61,062 nt of DNA from Campylobacter jejuni subsp. jejuni 414 (GTDB lineage: Bacteria > Campylobacterota > Campylobacteria > Campylobacterales > Campylobacteraceae): positions 682,102-743,163 of the forward strand of contig CM000855.1 in assembly GCA_000163995.1 (NCBI GenBank), given 5' to 3'. A model generated the notes under the pieces. It was not told where the DNA came from and searched no databases. It was given only the letters and a program-made list of their open reading frames with translations. Position 1 is the first letter of the stretch. Each line of letters begins with the position of its first letter. This document shows positions 45,342 to 54,147 of this stretch, piece by piece. The position numbers and the translations under genes were made by a program.

Positions 45342-46769
45342 TTACATAAAACTAGGTGCATCATTTGAAAATAGTATCAAATCCCCGTTTTTTGTTTCTT
45401 TGGCAAGAGTTTGAACTAACTGACTTTTTTCTTTAAGTATAATGGTTTTTATTTTTAGTTCTTTTTTGAAAATTTCAGCGTTAACTTGTGCGGTAATGAT
45501 AGCAAGATCAAAACATTCATTGATGACTTTAGCAAGTTTTATGTTTTCTTCTTCGCTTACTTCTACTATGCCAGGACTTACTAAAACTTTGCGTCCTTTA
45601 TAGTTTTTGCAAAGCTCATAGCTTGTGCTCATACCTTTAAAATTTCCATTAAAACCATCATCTATGATGAATTTAGGTTCTCTTGAAAGCACTTGTAAAC
45701 GATGTTCTACGGAATTTATACTTAAAACTTGCTTTTGAATTTTTTCCAGTTTTATACCAAGATAATTAGCACAAAGTATGCAAGCGCAAAGATTTTGTGC
45801 ATTGAAAGCCCCTAAAATTTGACTTTTGAAATCGTATAGCTTATTTTCTATATTTACTTTAAATTCTAAACCTTTAAGGCTTGAATGAATAAAGCTTAAT
45901 TTATCATCATAAAGGCTTATGAGTTTATCTTCTTCTTTTTGAGTGCTAGAGTGTAAAAAAGCTTTTTCTAGTCTTTTGGAATTTAAAGCCTCAAGTTTGG
46001 TTGAACAGATATTTTCAACGCTTTTAAAATACTCCAAATGTGCATTGCCTATCTCTCCTACTATACTGATATGAGGTTCTAAAAAACGCGTGATTTCATC
46101 GATATCGCCTTTAAGTCTAGCACCGGCTTCAGCTATGTAAATTTGTGTATCTGGAGTTAAATTTACATTGATATCAGCGACTATGCCTAGTAAGGTATTT
46201 ACAGAGCGTGGTGTTTTATAGCTTTTAAAATTATCTTTTAAGAGTTCGTATAAAAAATTTTTAATACTTGTTTTTCCAAAACTTGCAGTAATGAGAATAA
46301 TTTTTAAATTTTGATTGGTTTTTAGTTTAGCTTTGGCTTGTTTTTTATAATACAAATTTGTAAAAAATTCATAAATTTTAAGACTAAGCAAAGCAAAAGG
46401 TAGGGTAAGAAGATTAAAAAGAAAAGAAAAACGTAAAGCAAGGATAGCAAAAATGACATTATAAACAAAAACAAAAACAAAAAACCATTTAACCTTACTT
46501 GTAAAGATAAGCTTTTTATCTATGCTTTTGTTCCAAAAATATAAAATCGGCGTATGAATTAGTGCAAAATACGCTAAAGAATACAAAGGAAAAGTTAAGA
46601 AGAAAAAATAAGGGATAAGTAAAAAATACAAATGCCACAAAGGTTTATGATAGTGAAAAAATATGCGTTTAAATTTATAAGAATACCATTGTAAAGCATT
46701 CATAAGGTAAAAAGCTATACAAAAGTTAAAAAATAAAGAATTAATAAAATAAAGAGTATTGACAAGCAT
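45342..46769 (-). CDS. murF: MurF-type Mur ligase with an N-terminal membrane region
   Basis: MurF adds D-Ala-D-Ala to UDP-MurNAc-tripeptide. The 475-residue product has an unusual N-terminal part of about 140 residues with four hydrophobic helices (FINSLFFNFCIAFYLMNALQ, WHLYFLLIPYFFFLTFPLYS, WFFVFVFVYNVIFAIL). The Mur ligase core follows: P-loop ITASFGKTSIKNFL (about 159-172), AEAGARLKGDIDEI, EIGNAHLEYF, LGAFNAQNLCACI and VEHRLQVL. The standard MurF domain 1 is not seen; the membrane region replaces it. The hydrolase gene next to it ends one base upstream. Confidence 0.88.
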   Translation of the reverse strand: MLVNTLYFINSLFFNFCIAFYLMNALQWYSYKFKRIFFHYHKPLWHLYFLLIPYFFFLTFPLYSLAYFALIHTPILYFWNKSIDKKLIFTSKVKWFFVFVFVYNVIFAILALRFSFLFNLLTLPFALLSLKIYEFFTNLYYKKQAKAKLKTNQNLKIILITASFGKTSIKNFLYELLKDNFKSYKTPRSVNTLLGIVADINVNLTPDTQIYIAEAGARLKGDIDEITRFLEPHISIVGEIGNAHLEYFKSVENICSTKLEALNSKRLEKAFLHSSTQKEEDKLISLYDDKLSFIHSSLKGLEFKVNIENKLYDFKSQILGAFNAQNLCACILCANYLGIKLEKIQKQVLSINSVEHRLQVLSREPKFIIDDGFNGNFKGMSTSYELCKNYKGRKVLVSPGIVEVSEEENIKLAKVINECFDLAIITAQVNAEIFKKELKIKTIILKEKSQLVQTLAKETKNGDLILFSNDAPSFM

Positions 46770-47489
46770 TTAAATTTCCTTGATTTTTTGAGCTATAAAA
46801 GCAGAATGTTTTAAAAAGAAAAAATGATCTCCATCTAAAGGATAAAAAGTGCTATTTTTTAAAAGCTCATGCATTTTCTTACCACAATACAAAGGCGTAG
46901 CTTTATCGCTTTTTCCCCAAAAAATCAAACTTTTAGCCTTTTGTTGTTTAAAAATTTCACTAAAATCTTCATCAACAACTTTTTTAAAGGTTTCATACAT
47001 GATAGGGCTAAGATTTGCTCCATCTTTGCTAGCAAAATAGCGATAAAATTTCCCCAAACCAAAAAGTTTTAAAATTTTAAAAATGCGGATTTTAAAACGT
47101 ACTTTTAAGGATTTTTTAGTCAAAATTCCCGCACTTGAAAGTAAGATCAGCGTGTCTTTTTCCTTAGCGAGCAGGGTGATTACTTTTCCACCAAAAGAAT
47201 GTCCTAAAAAAAAACAGATATTGAAATTTTTTTGTTTTAAAAAAAGCTCTGTGATATTAGCATAATCTTGAGTGTTTAAAATTTCTTCTATACTTGAATT
47301 TCCAAAACCTGCTAAATCCATATAAATTTGACAAAAATCTTTTAAAAAAGGGCAAAAACTTTGCTTCATAAGCTCTTTATTAGCTCCCCAGCCGTGCAAA
47401 ATAAGTATTTGCGGTAAGGAAAGATCGCCTAAAATTTCATAAGAAATTTGATATTTTTTGTTTTTATAAGAAAGTTCTGTTTGAGCCAT
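46770..47489 (-). CDS. Alpha/beta-fold hydrolase
   Basis: A serine hydrolase of 239 residues. It shows the oxyanion-hole motif LHGWGANKELM (about 30), the nucleophile elbow FLGHSFGGKVI (Ser about 97), SLIFWGKSDKATP (acid Asp) and a late His in LDGDHFFFLKHS. Its size and sequence suit a small esterase or carboxylesterase-like enzyme; the substrate is unknown. It starts one base after the antitoxin-like gene stop and ends next to murF, so all may be co-transcribed. Confidence 0.88.
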   Translation of the reverse strand: MAQTELSYKNKKYQISYEILGDLSLPQILILHGWGANKELMKQSFCPFLKDFCQIYMDLAGFGNSSIEEILNTQDYANITELFLKQKNFNICFFLGHSFGGKVITLLAKEKDTLILLSSAGILTKKSLKVRFKIRIFKILKLFGLGKFYRYFASKDGANLSPIMYETFKKVVDEDFSEIFKQQKAKSLIFWGKSDKATPLYCGKKMHELLKNSTFYPLDGDHFFFLKHSAFIAQKIKEI

Positions 47490-47490
47490 C

Positions 47491-47706
47491 TTAAGCCTTT
47501 TGATTTTTGTAGATATTTTCTAAAAGTTGCATGGCATTTTGCAAACGTTCAAATTCTTTCATACTAAGCATTACAGATTCAAATTTGTTATTTTTTAAAA
47601 TAACTATTTTTCCACTTTCGCTTTTTTTAAGTTTTTCCATAATGGAGCTAAAATTTCTCACTACCTCAGTGGCGGTATAAATTTCATCTTGTTTAAAAGA
47701 GAGCAT
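47491..47706 (-). CDS. Orphan Phd/YefM-family antitoxin-like protein
   Basis: A 71-residue product: EIYTATEVVRNFSSIMEKL (the Phd/YefM DNA-binding fold), GKIVILKNNKFESVMLSMKEFERLQ, then a helical tail. Antitoxins of this family autorepress and neutralise a toxin (Doc, YoeB or RelE type), but no toxin follows; the next gene is an alpha/beta hydrolase. It may be a stand-alone regulator. A perfect palindrome overlaps its probable promoter, supporting autoregulation. Confidence 0.8.
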   Translation of the reverse strand: MLSFKQDEIYTATEVVRNFSSIMEKLKKSESGKIVILKNNKFESVMLSMKEFERLQNAMQLLENIYKNQKA

Positions 47707-47716
47707 TTTTCTTCCT

Positions 47717-47754
47717 AAAATACGCTAAATTATACATAAAATTTAGCGTATTTT
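47717..47754 (-). promoter_or_regulatory. 14-bp palindrome overlapping the antitoxin-like gene promoter
   Basis: AAAATACGCTAAAT (47717-47730) and ATTTAGCGTATTTT (47741-47754) are perfect inverted repeats with a ten-base centre. On the minus strand a -10 box TATAAT (47729-47734) spans the centre and the downstream arm, and the gene starts at 47706. This is the expected layout for a Phd-type autorepressor. It could also act as a terminator for ddlA, whose restored stop is 12 bases away. Confidence 0.65.
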
Positions 47755-47765
47755 GACTTAAAAGC

Positions 47766-48805
47766 TTATAATTTTCCTTTTTGTCCATTAATGGAATGAA
47801 GGAAACTATAGTTAATTTTTATCATTTTTTCAAGTGAAATTTGATCAGCCAAAGCATTTAAAGTAGTGTTGAAGTCTTTAAAAAGATAATTAGCCAAAGA
47901 ACCAGGATTTGGATTGATTTCATTTAAATATACTTCATTATCAAGTACAAAAAAATCACAGCGTATTAAAGCGCCTTTAAATAAAGGATTATAAATTTTT
48001 TAAAGTTATCTTTGAGTTTTGTTTTTAACTCTTCACCCAAATCTGCTTCTATAAGCTCATTATGTCCTGAAAAGCTAAGATATTTTTGCTCAAAATCCAA
48101 AAATTCTTTTTTCTTTGGTTCTTCTATGATAGAGAAAACAAACTCATCATTGATCATGCATCCTGCAAGATTGTATTCTTTGATATCACTTTTAAACTCT
48201 TCTACTAGAAGATCATTGTCAAATTCAAATCCTACATCTTTGGCGTATTCTAAATCTTTTTCATCTTTTACTATGCTAATACCTATGCTACTCCCAAGTC
48301 TTGCAGGTTTTATAATACAAGGAAAAATAAGCTTTTCTTTAAAGTTTTGTCCTTTTCTTAGCATAGTATAATCAAGTGTTTTTACACCAATACTTTTTGC
48401 ATAAAGTTTAGTAAGTTCTTTGTTGAAAGATAATGCACTAGCTTCAAGTCTAGGTCCTATGAATTTAATAGAATAAAACTCAAATAAGGCTGCGATTTTT
48501 CCATCTTCTCCATCTCTACCGTGGATAAGATTGATCACGCAATCACATTCTAGTTTATTTTCTTTTAAAAAGCCTTTACTAAAAAAACCACCTTGTTTAA
48601 TGAAGAGTTCTTTTTCTTTTTTATAAGCTTTAGTGTTAAAAGTTTTAGAATTCATTTTTTCATCTGGAATATGATAAAATCTTCTTTCTTCATCGCAAAA
48701 AATAAATTCCAAATTTTGATTGATGACTTTTTTAAGTACTACAGAGCTTACTATGCTGATTTCATGTTCGTAAGAATTTCCACCAAAAAGTATTGCAAAT
48801 TTCAT
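47766..48805 (-). CDS. ddlA: D-alanine-D-alanine ligase, one-base frameshift near the C-terminus
   Basis: Makes the D-Ala-D-Ala dipeptide for peptidoglycan. The open part has [15 protein letters not shown] (ATP-grasp N-terminus), [18 protein letters not shown] and [15 protein letters not shown], then ends artificially as [12 protein letters not shown]. Adding one base to the T6 run at 47996-48001 restores [18 protein letters not shown] and continues in frame through the metal-binding part ([29 protein letters not shown]) to a stop at 47766. Full length would be 346 residues. The gene is essential, so a sequencing error is the simplest reading. The neighbour ruvA is 9 bases upstream. Confidence 0.92.
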
Positions 48806-48814
48806 TTTATTCCT

Positions 48815-49366
48815 TTATCCTAGTTTTCTAAGAGCTTCTTTAATGAGTTCGCTCGTGCCTATTGCTTGAGAACTTGCTAAAACACTTATAATTTTTTCTT
48901 GTTTAAAGCCTAGTGTAAGAAGTGCGGCTAAGGCTTCGCTTTTATCATCGCTTACATTTTCAAGTTTCATGTTTGTGTCAGAAAGTTCTACTATGATGCG
49001 TTTTGCACTTTTTGGACCTATACCTGGTACTTTTTTAAGCACGCTTTCATCACTTAAACTTAAAGCCTTATAAAAAGAATTCACGTCAAGACTAGAGCAT
49101 ACTGCCATAGCAGTGTTTGCACCCACTCCGTTGACTTTTAAAAGCATTTCAAACATTTTTTGTTCATCTTTATCTAAGAAACCATAAAATTTATTGGAAT
49201 CTTCTTTGATGATTTGAGTGATAAAAAACTCATGTTTTTCTTGGGTTTGAATTTTAGCAGAACAAAAAAGTGAAATAAATATCCCATAACTTAAGCCACT
49301 AGCACATTTAACAATAATAAAAGTAGGTTCTTTTTTTGTGATTATTCCTTCGATTCCGACAACCAT
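48815..49366 (-). CDS. ruvA: Holliday junction DNA helicase subunit RuvA
   Basis: RuvA binds the four-way junction and loads the RuvB motor. The 183-residue product has the N-terminal OB fold ([19 protein letters not shown]), the helix-hairpin-helix DNA-binding domain ([16 protein letters not shown] and [19 protein letters not shown]) and domain III ([15 protein letters not shown]). The ATG lies 25 bases inside the end of the FapA-like gene, with AAGGAT upstream. Confidence 0.96.
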   Translation of the reverse strand: MVVGIEGIITKKEPTFIIVKCASGLSYGIFISLFCSAKIQTQEKHEFFITQIIKEDSNKFYGFLDKDEQKMFEMLLKVNGVGANTAMAVCSSLDVNSFYKALSLSDESVLKKVPGIGPKSAKRIIVELSDTNMKLENVSDDKSEALAALLTLGFKQEKIISVLASSQAIGTSELIKEALRKLG

Positions 49367-51201
49367 GCTATATCCTTTTCTTCGTAATCTAATTTTTTAT
49401 GTAATTCTATACTTTCTTGGTTGTTTTGTATGACTTTTTTAATGCTTATAAATTTAATATTTTCATTAACAGATGAAGAGTAGAAAATATCTTCTTTAGG
49501 TTCTAGGAGTGAAAATTTAATCTCATTCATATCAGTCCATTTGCCACTTTTATTTATAAAAGTTGCTTCAAAAAGCATTTTTTGCAAATTGATTAATTCT
49601 AATTGCAAAGATTTTTTGCGTTCAAGAAGTTCTTCTTCTTCGTTTTGTAATTTGCTTAACTCAAGATTTTGCAAAGAGAAATCTTTTAGGGCTTTTTCGT
49701 ATTGCACAGGAACATTTTGACCTTGACTTTTAAGCTCTGCTATCTTTTTTTCGACGCTTAAAATTCCATTTTTGCTTGATAAAATATATTGTCTTATTTT
49801 ATTTATTTTATGATTTAGTTTAGAAATTTGTTCATCTAAAATCGTAAATTCTTCATCGTAATTTTTATCAATTATTTTAATTTTGGCGTGAAATTTATTA
49901 TTATCTCCATTAATGTTTTCTATTGTGGTATTTTCAAAAAACACGCAAGAATTATTGCTTTCTAAATTTTCTATATAAATCTTATCAGCTTGTATATTTC
50001 CACCTAAGCTTTTTTTAATTCTTACTTCTTTAGCTTTAATTGTTCCACCTTCAAGCAAGTCTATGTTTAAAATTTCAGCTTCTGCAAATCCTCTATGGGT
50101 TTTTATATAAGCTTGCTTGGCTTGAATTTTAGCTTTAGAGTGCGTAGCGCCTTCAATTTTCATTTTTGTAGCGTTAAGTTGAGTGTTGCTTCCTATACTT
50201 CCTATTACATTTAATTCCTCGCATTCTATTCCAACGCCAGAATTTACAGCATCTTTTACTTCTGAAAGGAAATTTATATTGATTTTGACATTTTTATCTA
50301 ATCCAGCTCTTATAATTCCTATGCTTTTAAAATCCACTCCATTAAAGTCTAATTCATTGGCAATATCAAATTTTCCCCCATCTTGCACTACATAGCCTTT
50401 TTTTAAAGCTATATATTCTGTATATTCATCTTGTTCTATTTGTTTAAAGGCTGAAGAGCAAGAAAATTCAACTTTATTTTCATTGGCGGCTAAAACTTTT
50501 AAGGTATGTAAATTTAAATCCTTTCCTTCTGTGCCTTGTTTTAATTTAGTGTGTTTTAAAACAACTTCATTTTCATCAACGACAATAATACCTGAGCGTT
50601 TTTCGTCAATAGTGTAGTTTTTAGTTTTTTCTTTATAGGCTAAGATCAGAGATTCATCTTGGCTTTCTATAGGATCAATACCTTGTGCAACGGTAATTTG
50701 GATAGTTTTGTTTAGGGGTGTATTTTTGTGTTGATTGCAAAAAGACATTAAATTTTTCTTAAAATCAAAAATACGAATGCCTATTAAAAATTTAAGCTTT
50801 AACATTTTTTTATAAATATTTTGCAAAAGCTCTAATGGCAGTTTTTCATGAAAATCCAAGTTTGTAAAATCAATTTGAGCAATTATTTTGGTTAAATTTT
50901 TATTTGCAACCAATTTGACTGCTTGAGATGCTTTGCTTTGCTTTGTGCCGTGGAAAATTTCTATTTTATATTTTTGCTTAATCTGAAGATCGTTTTTTAA
51001 AAAAATTTCATCTTTATCAAAAAGAGTTAATTCTTTTTCAGAGATTTTTTTCCATTCTAAATCTCCAAAACGATATTGTGTTGAAAATGCTAATAAACTA
51101 AAATCAAGTTCATTCAAGCTAAGATTAGTTCGCGAAGTTACGTTTAAAAGCTCTCGAGCCGGATTTTCCGTATAGGCGATAATTTTTTCATCCAAAGCCA
51201 A
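49342..51201 (-). CDS. FapA/DUF342-family protein
   Basis: A large DUF342 (FapA-like) protein, related to polymer-forming beta-helix proteins whose exact role is poorly known. A TTG at 51201 with an AGGGGAAAG site gives [13 protein letters not shown] and 619 residues; the frame upstream is open but lacks a site. The middle (about 290-440) consists of short beta-helix repeats ([52 protein letters not shown]). A long coiled coil follows (about 465-560). It overlaps ruvA. Confidence 0.82.
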   Translation of the reverse strand: MALDEKIIAYTENPARELLNVTSRTNLSLNELDFSLLAFSTQYRFGDLEWKKISEKELTLFDKDEIFLKNDLQIKQKYKIEIFHGTKQSKASQAVKLVANKNLTKIIAQIDFTNLDFHEKLPLELLQNIYKKMLKLKFLIGIRIFDFKKNLMSFCNQHKNTPLNKTIQITVAQGIDPIESQDESLILAYKEKTKNYTIDEKRSGIIVVDENEVVLKHTKLKQGTEGKDLNLHTLKVLAANENKVEFSCSSAFKQIEQDEYTEYIALKKGYVVQDGGKFDIANELDFNGVDFKSIGIIRAGLDKNVKININFLSEVKDAVNSGVGIECEELNVIGSIGSNTQLNATKMKIEGATHSKAKIQAKQAYIKTHRGFAEAEILNIDLLEGGTIKAKEVRIKKSLGGNIQADKIYIENLESNNSCVFFENTTIENINGDNNKFHAKIKIIDKNYDEEFTILDEQISKLNHKINKIRQYILSSKNGILSVEKKIAELKSQGQNVPVQYEKALKDFSLQNLELSKLQNEEEELLERKKSLQLELINLQKMLFEATFINKSGKWTDMNEIKFSLLEPKEDIFYSSSVNENIKFISIKKVIQNNQESIELHKKLDYEEKDIAWLSESKE

Positions 51202-51304
51202 AACTTTCCCCTTGTAAAAAATTAAGAATGTAATTATAGTCAATTTTTAATCAATTTTAGTTAAAATAGTTTTCTTTATATTTTGAAATTTATGAAAAAA
51301 TTTA

Positions 51305-52756
51305 ATGAAGAGTTTGGTATTTAAAAATTTTATTATTAATGCTTTAGGAATTTTGTTTTCAAGAATTTTAGGGCTTGCTAGAGATGTTTTAATAGCGCTT
51401 TTTTTAGGAGCAGGGCTTTATAGCGATATTTTTTTTGTGGCTTTAAAAATGCCTGCTTTTTTTAGAAGGATTTTTGCAGAAGGGGCTTTTGGACAAAGTT
51501 TTTTGCCTAATTTTGTAAAAGCGAAAAAAAAGGGAGCTTTTTGTGTTAATGTAATGATGCAATTTAGCCTTATAGTTTTTTTATTTTGTCTTTTGGTAAG
51601 TTTTTTTTCTTCTTTTTTTACTAAACTTTTTGCTTTTGGATTTAACGCAGATACCATAGCTTTGGCAGCACCTTTGGTGGCGATTAATTTTTGGTATTTA
51701 TTTTTTATTTTTTTAGTAACTTTTTTAGGGGCTATTTTAAATTATAGACAAAAATTTTTCATCACTTCTTTTTCTGCAGCACTGTTTAATTTAAGCATTG
51801 TTATAGCTGCTTTTTTTGTAGATAAAAACGCACCGCAAAATACGCTTTATTATTTTTCTTATGCAATAGTTTTAAGTGGCGTAGCACAGCTTGTCTTGCA
51901 TTTGCTTGTTTTGAAAAATAATCTTGTAATCCGCGCTATGGTTTTAAGTATAAAATTTAAAAAGGTCAAGACGAAATTACAGGACTTTTATAGTAATTTT
52001 TTTCATGGAGTTTTGGGTTCTTCTGCAACGCAATTTGGTTCATTGCTTGATACAACTATAGCTAGCTTTTTAATGAGCGGGAGTATTTCTTATCTTTATT
52101 ATGCAAATCGTGTTTTTCAACTTCCTCTTGCCCTTTTTGCTATCGCCTTAACTCAGGTTTCTTTTCCAAAAATTTTAAAACATTTAAAAAGCGATCAAGA
52201 AAATTTAGCTTTAAAATTTATGCAAAGAGCTTTAATATTTTTAAGTATTTTGCTTATCACTTCTAGTATTATAGGTTCAGTATTTGCCTTAGAAATTTCA
52301 AAACTTTTATTTGAAAGAGGAAATTTTACTTATGAAGATAGCGTGATTACAGCTTATGTTTTAATTGCTTATCTTATAGGGCTTTTGCCTTTTGGTTTGC
52401 AAAAACTTTTTTCTTTATGGCTTTATGCAAAATTTAAACAAAAAACAGCAGCTTTGATTGCAGTAAAATCTTTAATTATTAGTGCTTTGTGTTCTATAGC
52501 TTTTATATTTTTAATTAAAGATGAAAGTTTAAAAGTTATTGCAGTAGCACTTTCAAGTTCTATTAGTGCTTTTTATTTGCTTGGAGCCAATATTAAAGAA
52601 TTTGGTTTTAAGAAATTTTTTGCTTTAATATCTATGAAAATTTGTTTGTTAGTTATAGTTGCTTTGATTGTTTTTACAATTTTACTTGTTTTGATCAAAC
52701 CTTATATTTTAAGTTTTTTTATAGGAATTTTTACAAGTTTTAAAGGAGTTTTTTAA
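51305..52756 (+). CDS. murJ: Lipid II flippase MurJ (MviN)
   Basis: An integral membrane protein (MOP superfamily) that flips lipid II for peptidoglycan synthesis. The 483-residue product has about 13 to 14 hydrophobic helices and the typical start KNFIINALGILFSRILGLARDVLIALFLG, with ARD and the later QLPLALFAIALTQVSFP and LFERGNFT motifs. The TAA shares its last A with the cysS ATG. Confidence 0.94.
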   Translation: MKSLVFKNFIINALGILFSRILGLARDVLIALFLGAGLYSDIFFVALKMPAFFRRIFAEGAFGQSFLPNFVKAKKKGAFCVNVMMQFSLIVFLFCLLVSFFSSFFTKLFAFGFNADTIALAAPLVAINFWYLFFIFLVTFLGAILNYRQKFFITSFSAALFNLSIVIAAFFVDKNAPQNTLYYFSYAIVLSGVAQLVLHLLVLKNNLVIRAMVLSIKFKKVKTKLQDFYSNFFHGVLGSSATQFGSLLDTTIASFLMSGSISYLYYANRVFQLPLALFAIALTQVSFPKILKHLKSDQENLALKFMQRALIFLSILLITSSIIGSVFALEISKLLFERGNFTYEDSVITAYVLIAYLIGLLPFGLQKLFSLWLYAKFKQKTAALIAVKSLIISALCSIAFIFLIKDESLKVIAVALSSSISAFYLLGANIKEFGFKKFFALISMKICLLVIVALIVFTILLVLIKPYILSFFIGIFTSFKGVF

Positions 52757-54147
52757 TGAGATTGTTAGATAGCGTAATAAAAGAGAAAATAAAACTTGAT
52801 AAAAAAGATATTAGTATTTATTTATGTGGGCCTACAGTTTATGATGATGCGCATTTAGGACATGCAAGAAGTAGTGTTTGTTTTGATCTTTTGCGTAGGG
52901 TTTTACTTGCTAATGGTAATAGGGTAAAATTTGCTAGAAATTACACAGATATTGATGATAAGATTTTAAAGAAAATGGCTAAAAGCGGGCAAAGTTTAGA
53001 GGAAATTACGGAATTTTATATCAAAAGTTATGAAGAGGATATGAAAGCTTTAAATGTTTTAGATCCTGATTTTAAACCTCGTGCAACACATTATATAGCA
53101 GCTATGCTTGATTTGATTAAAAAGCTTGCCAAGGGTGAGTTTGTTTATACTTTAGAAGATGGAATTTATTTTGACACAAGTAAAGATGAAAAGTATTTAA
53201 GCTTATCAAATCGTAATTTAGAAGAAAATATTTCTCGTCTAAGCAATGAAGTGCAAAAAAGAAATGAAAGTGATTTTGTGCTTTGGAAATTTGATGAAAA
53301 TTTTTACGAAAGCGAATTTGGAAAGGGGCGTCCAGGTTGGCATACTGAATGCGTTGCTATGATTGATTCTATTTTTGAAAATACACTTGATATACATGCT
53401 GGAGGAATAGACTTACTTTTCCCTCATCATGAAAATGAAGCTGCGCAATGTCGTTGCGGATGTAAAAGAATTTTAGCAAATATTTGGCTTCATAATGGCT
53501 TTGTAAAAATTGATGGTGAAAAAATGAGTAAAAGTTTAAATAATAGTTTTTTTATAAAAGATGCTTTAAAAGAATTTATGGGTGAGGCTCTGAGATTTTA
53601 TCTTTTAAGTTCTCATTATAGATCCCATTTTAATTATTCTTTATCGGATTTAGAAAATTCTAAAAAGCGTTTGGATAAATTTTATCGTCTTAAAAAAAGA
53701 GTGGAATTAAGTGAAATTTCTGATTTTGATGTTTTAAATAATATTGAAATAAAGAGTGAAATTGCTAAGCAAATTTTAAAGGCTTTAAATGATGATTTAA
53801 ATATCTCTAAAGCTTTAGCACTTTTAGATGATTTTATTAGTAATGCAAATTTAGAATTGGATAAAGAAAGTAAAAATAAATTTTTAAAACAAAATATCAA
53901 AGAAGCTTTAAGTGAGTTAGCTAAAATTTTTGGCTTTGGTTTTATGGATACGACTTTATATTTTCAATGGGGTGTAAGCAAAGAAGAACAAGAAGAGATT
54001 GAAGGATTAATCTTAGAAAGAACTGAGGCTAAAAAAAATAAAGATTTTAGCACAGCTGATGCAATAAGAGAACAGCTAAGTAGTAAAAAAATCATTCTTT
54101 TAGATACGCCAAATGGAACGATTTGGGAGAAAATGAATGCACAATGA
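52756..54147 (+). CDS. cysS: Cysteinyl-tRNA synthetase
   Basis: A class I synthetase that charges tRNA-Cys. The 463-residue product has the HIGH-type motif LCGPTVYDDAHLGHARS (zinc Cys about 24), the zinc residues in GWHTECVAM and FPHHENEAAQ, and KMSKS in DGEKMSKSLNNS (about 255). The N-terminus is the short C. jejuni type. It overlaps murJ by one base and the ABC exporter gene by 11. Confidence 0.97.
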   Translation: MRLLDSVIKEKIKLDKKDISIYLCGPTVYDDAHLGHARSSVCFDLLRRVLLANGNRVKFARNYTDIDDKILKKMAKSGQSLEEITEFYIKSYEEDMKALNVLDPDFKPRATHYIAAMLDLIKKLAKGEFVYTLEDGIYFDTSKDEKYLSLSNRNLEENISRLSNEVQKRNESDFVLWKFDENFYESEFGKGRPGWHTECVAMIDSIFENTLDIHAGGIDLLFPHHENEAAQCRCGCKRILANIWLHNGFVKIDGEKMSKSLNNSFFIKDALKEFMGEALRFYLLSSHYRSHFNYSLSDLENSKKRLDKFYRLKKRVELSEISDFDVLNNIEIKSEIAKQILKALNDDLNISKALALLDDFISNANLELDKESKNKFLKQNIKEALSELAKIFGFGFMDTTLYFQWGVSKEEQEEIEGLILERTEAKKNKDFSTADAIREQLSSKKIILLDTPNGTIWEKMNAQ

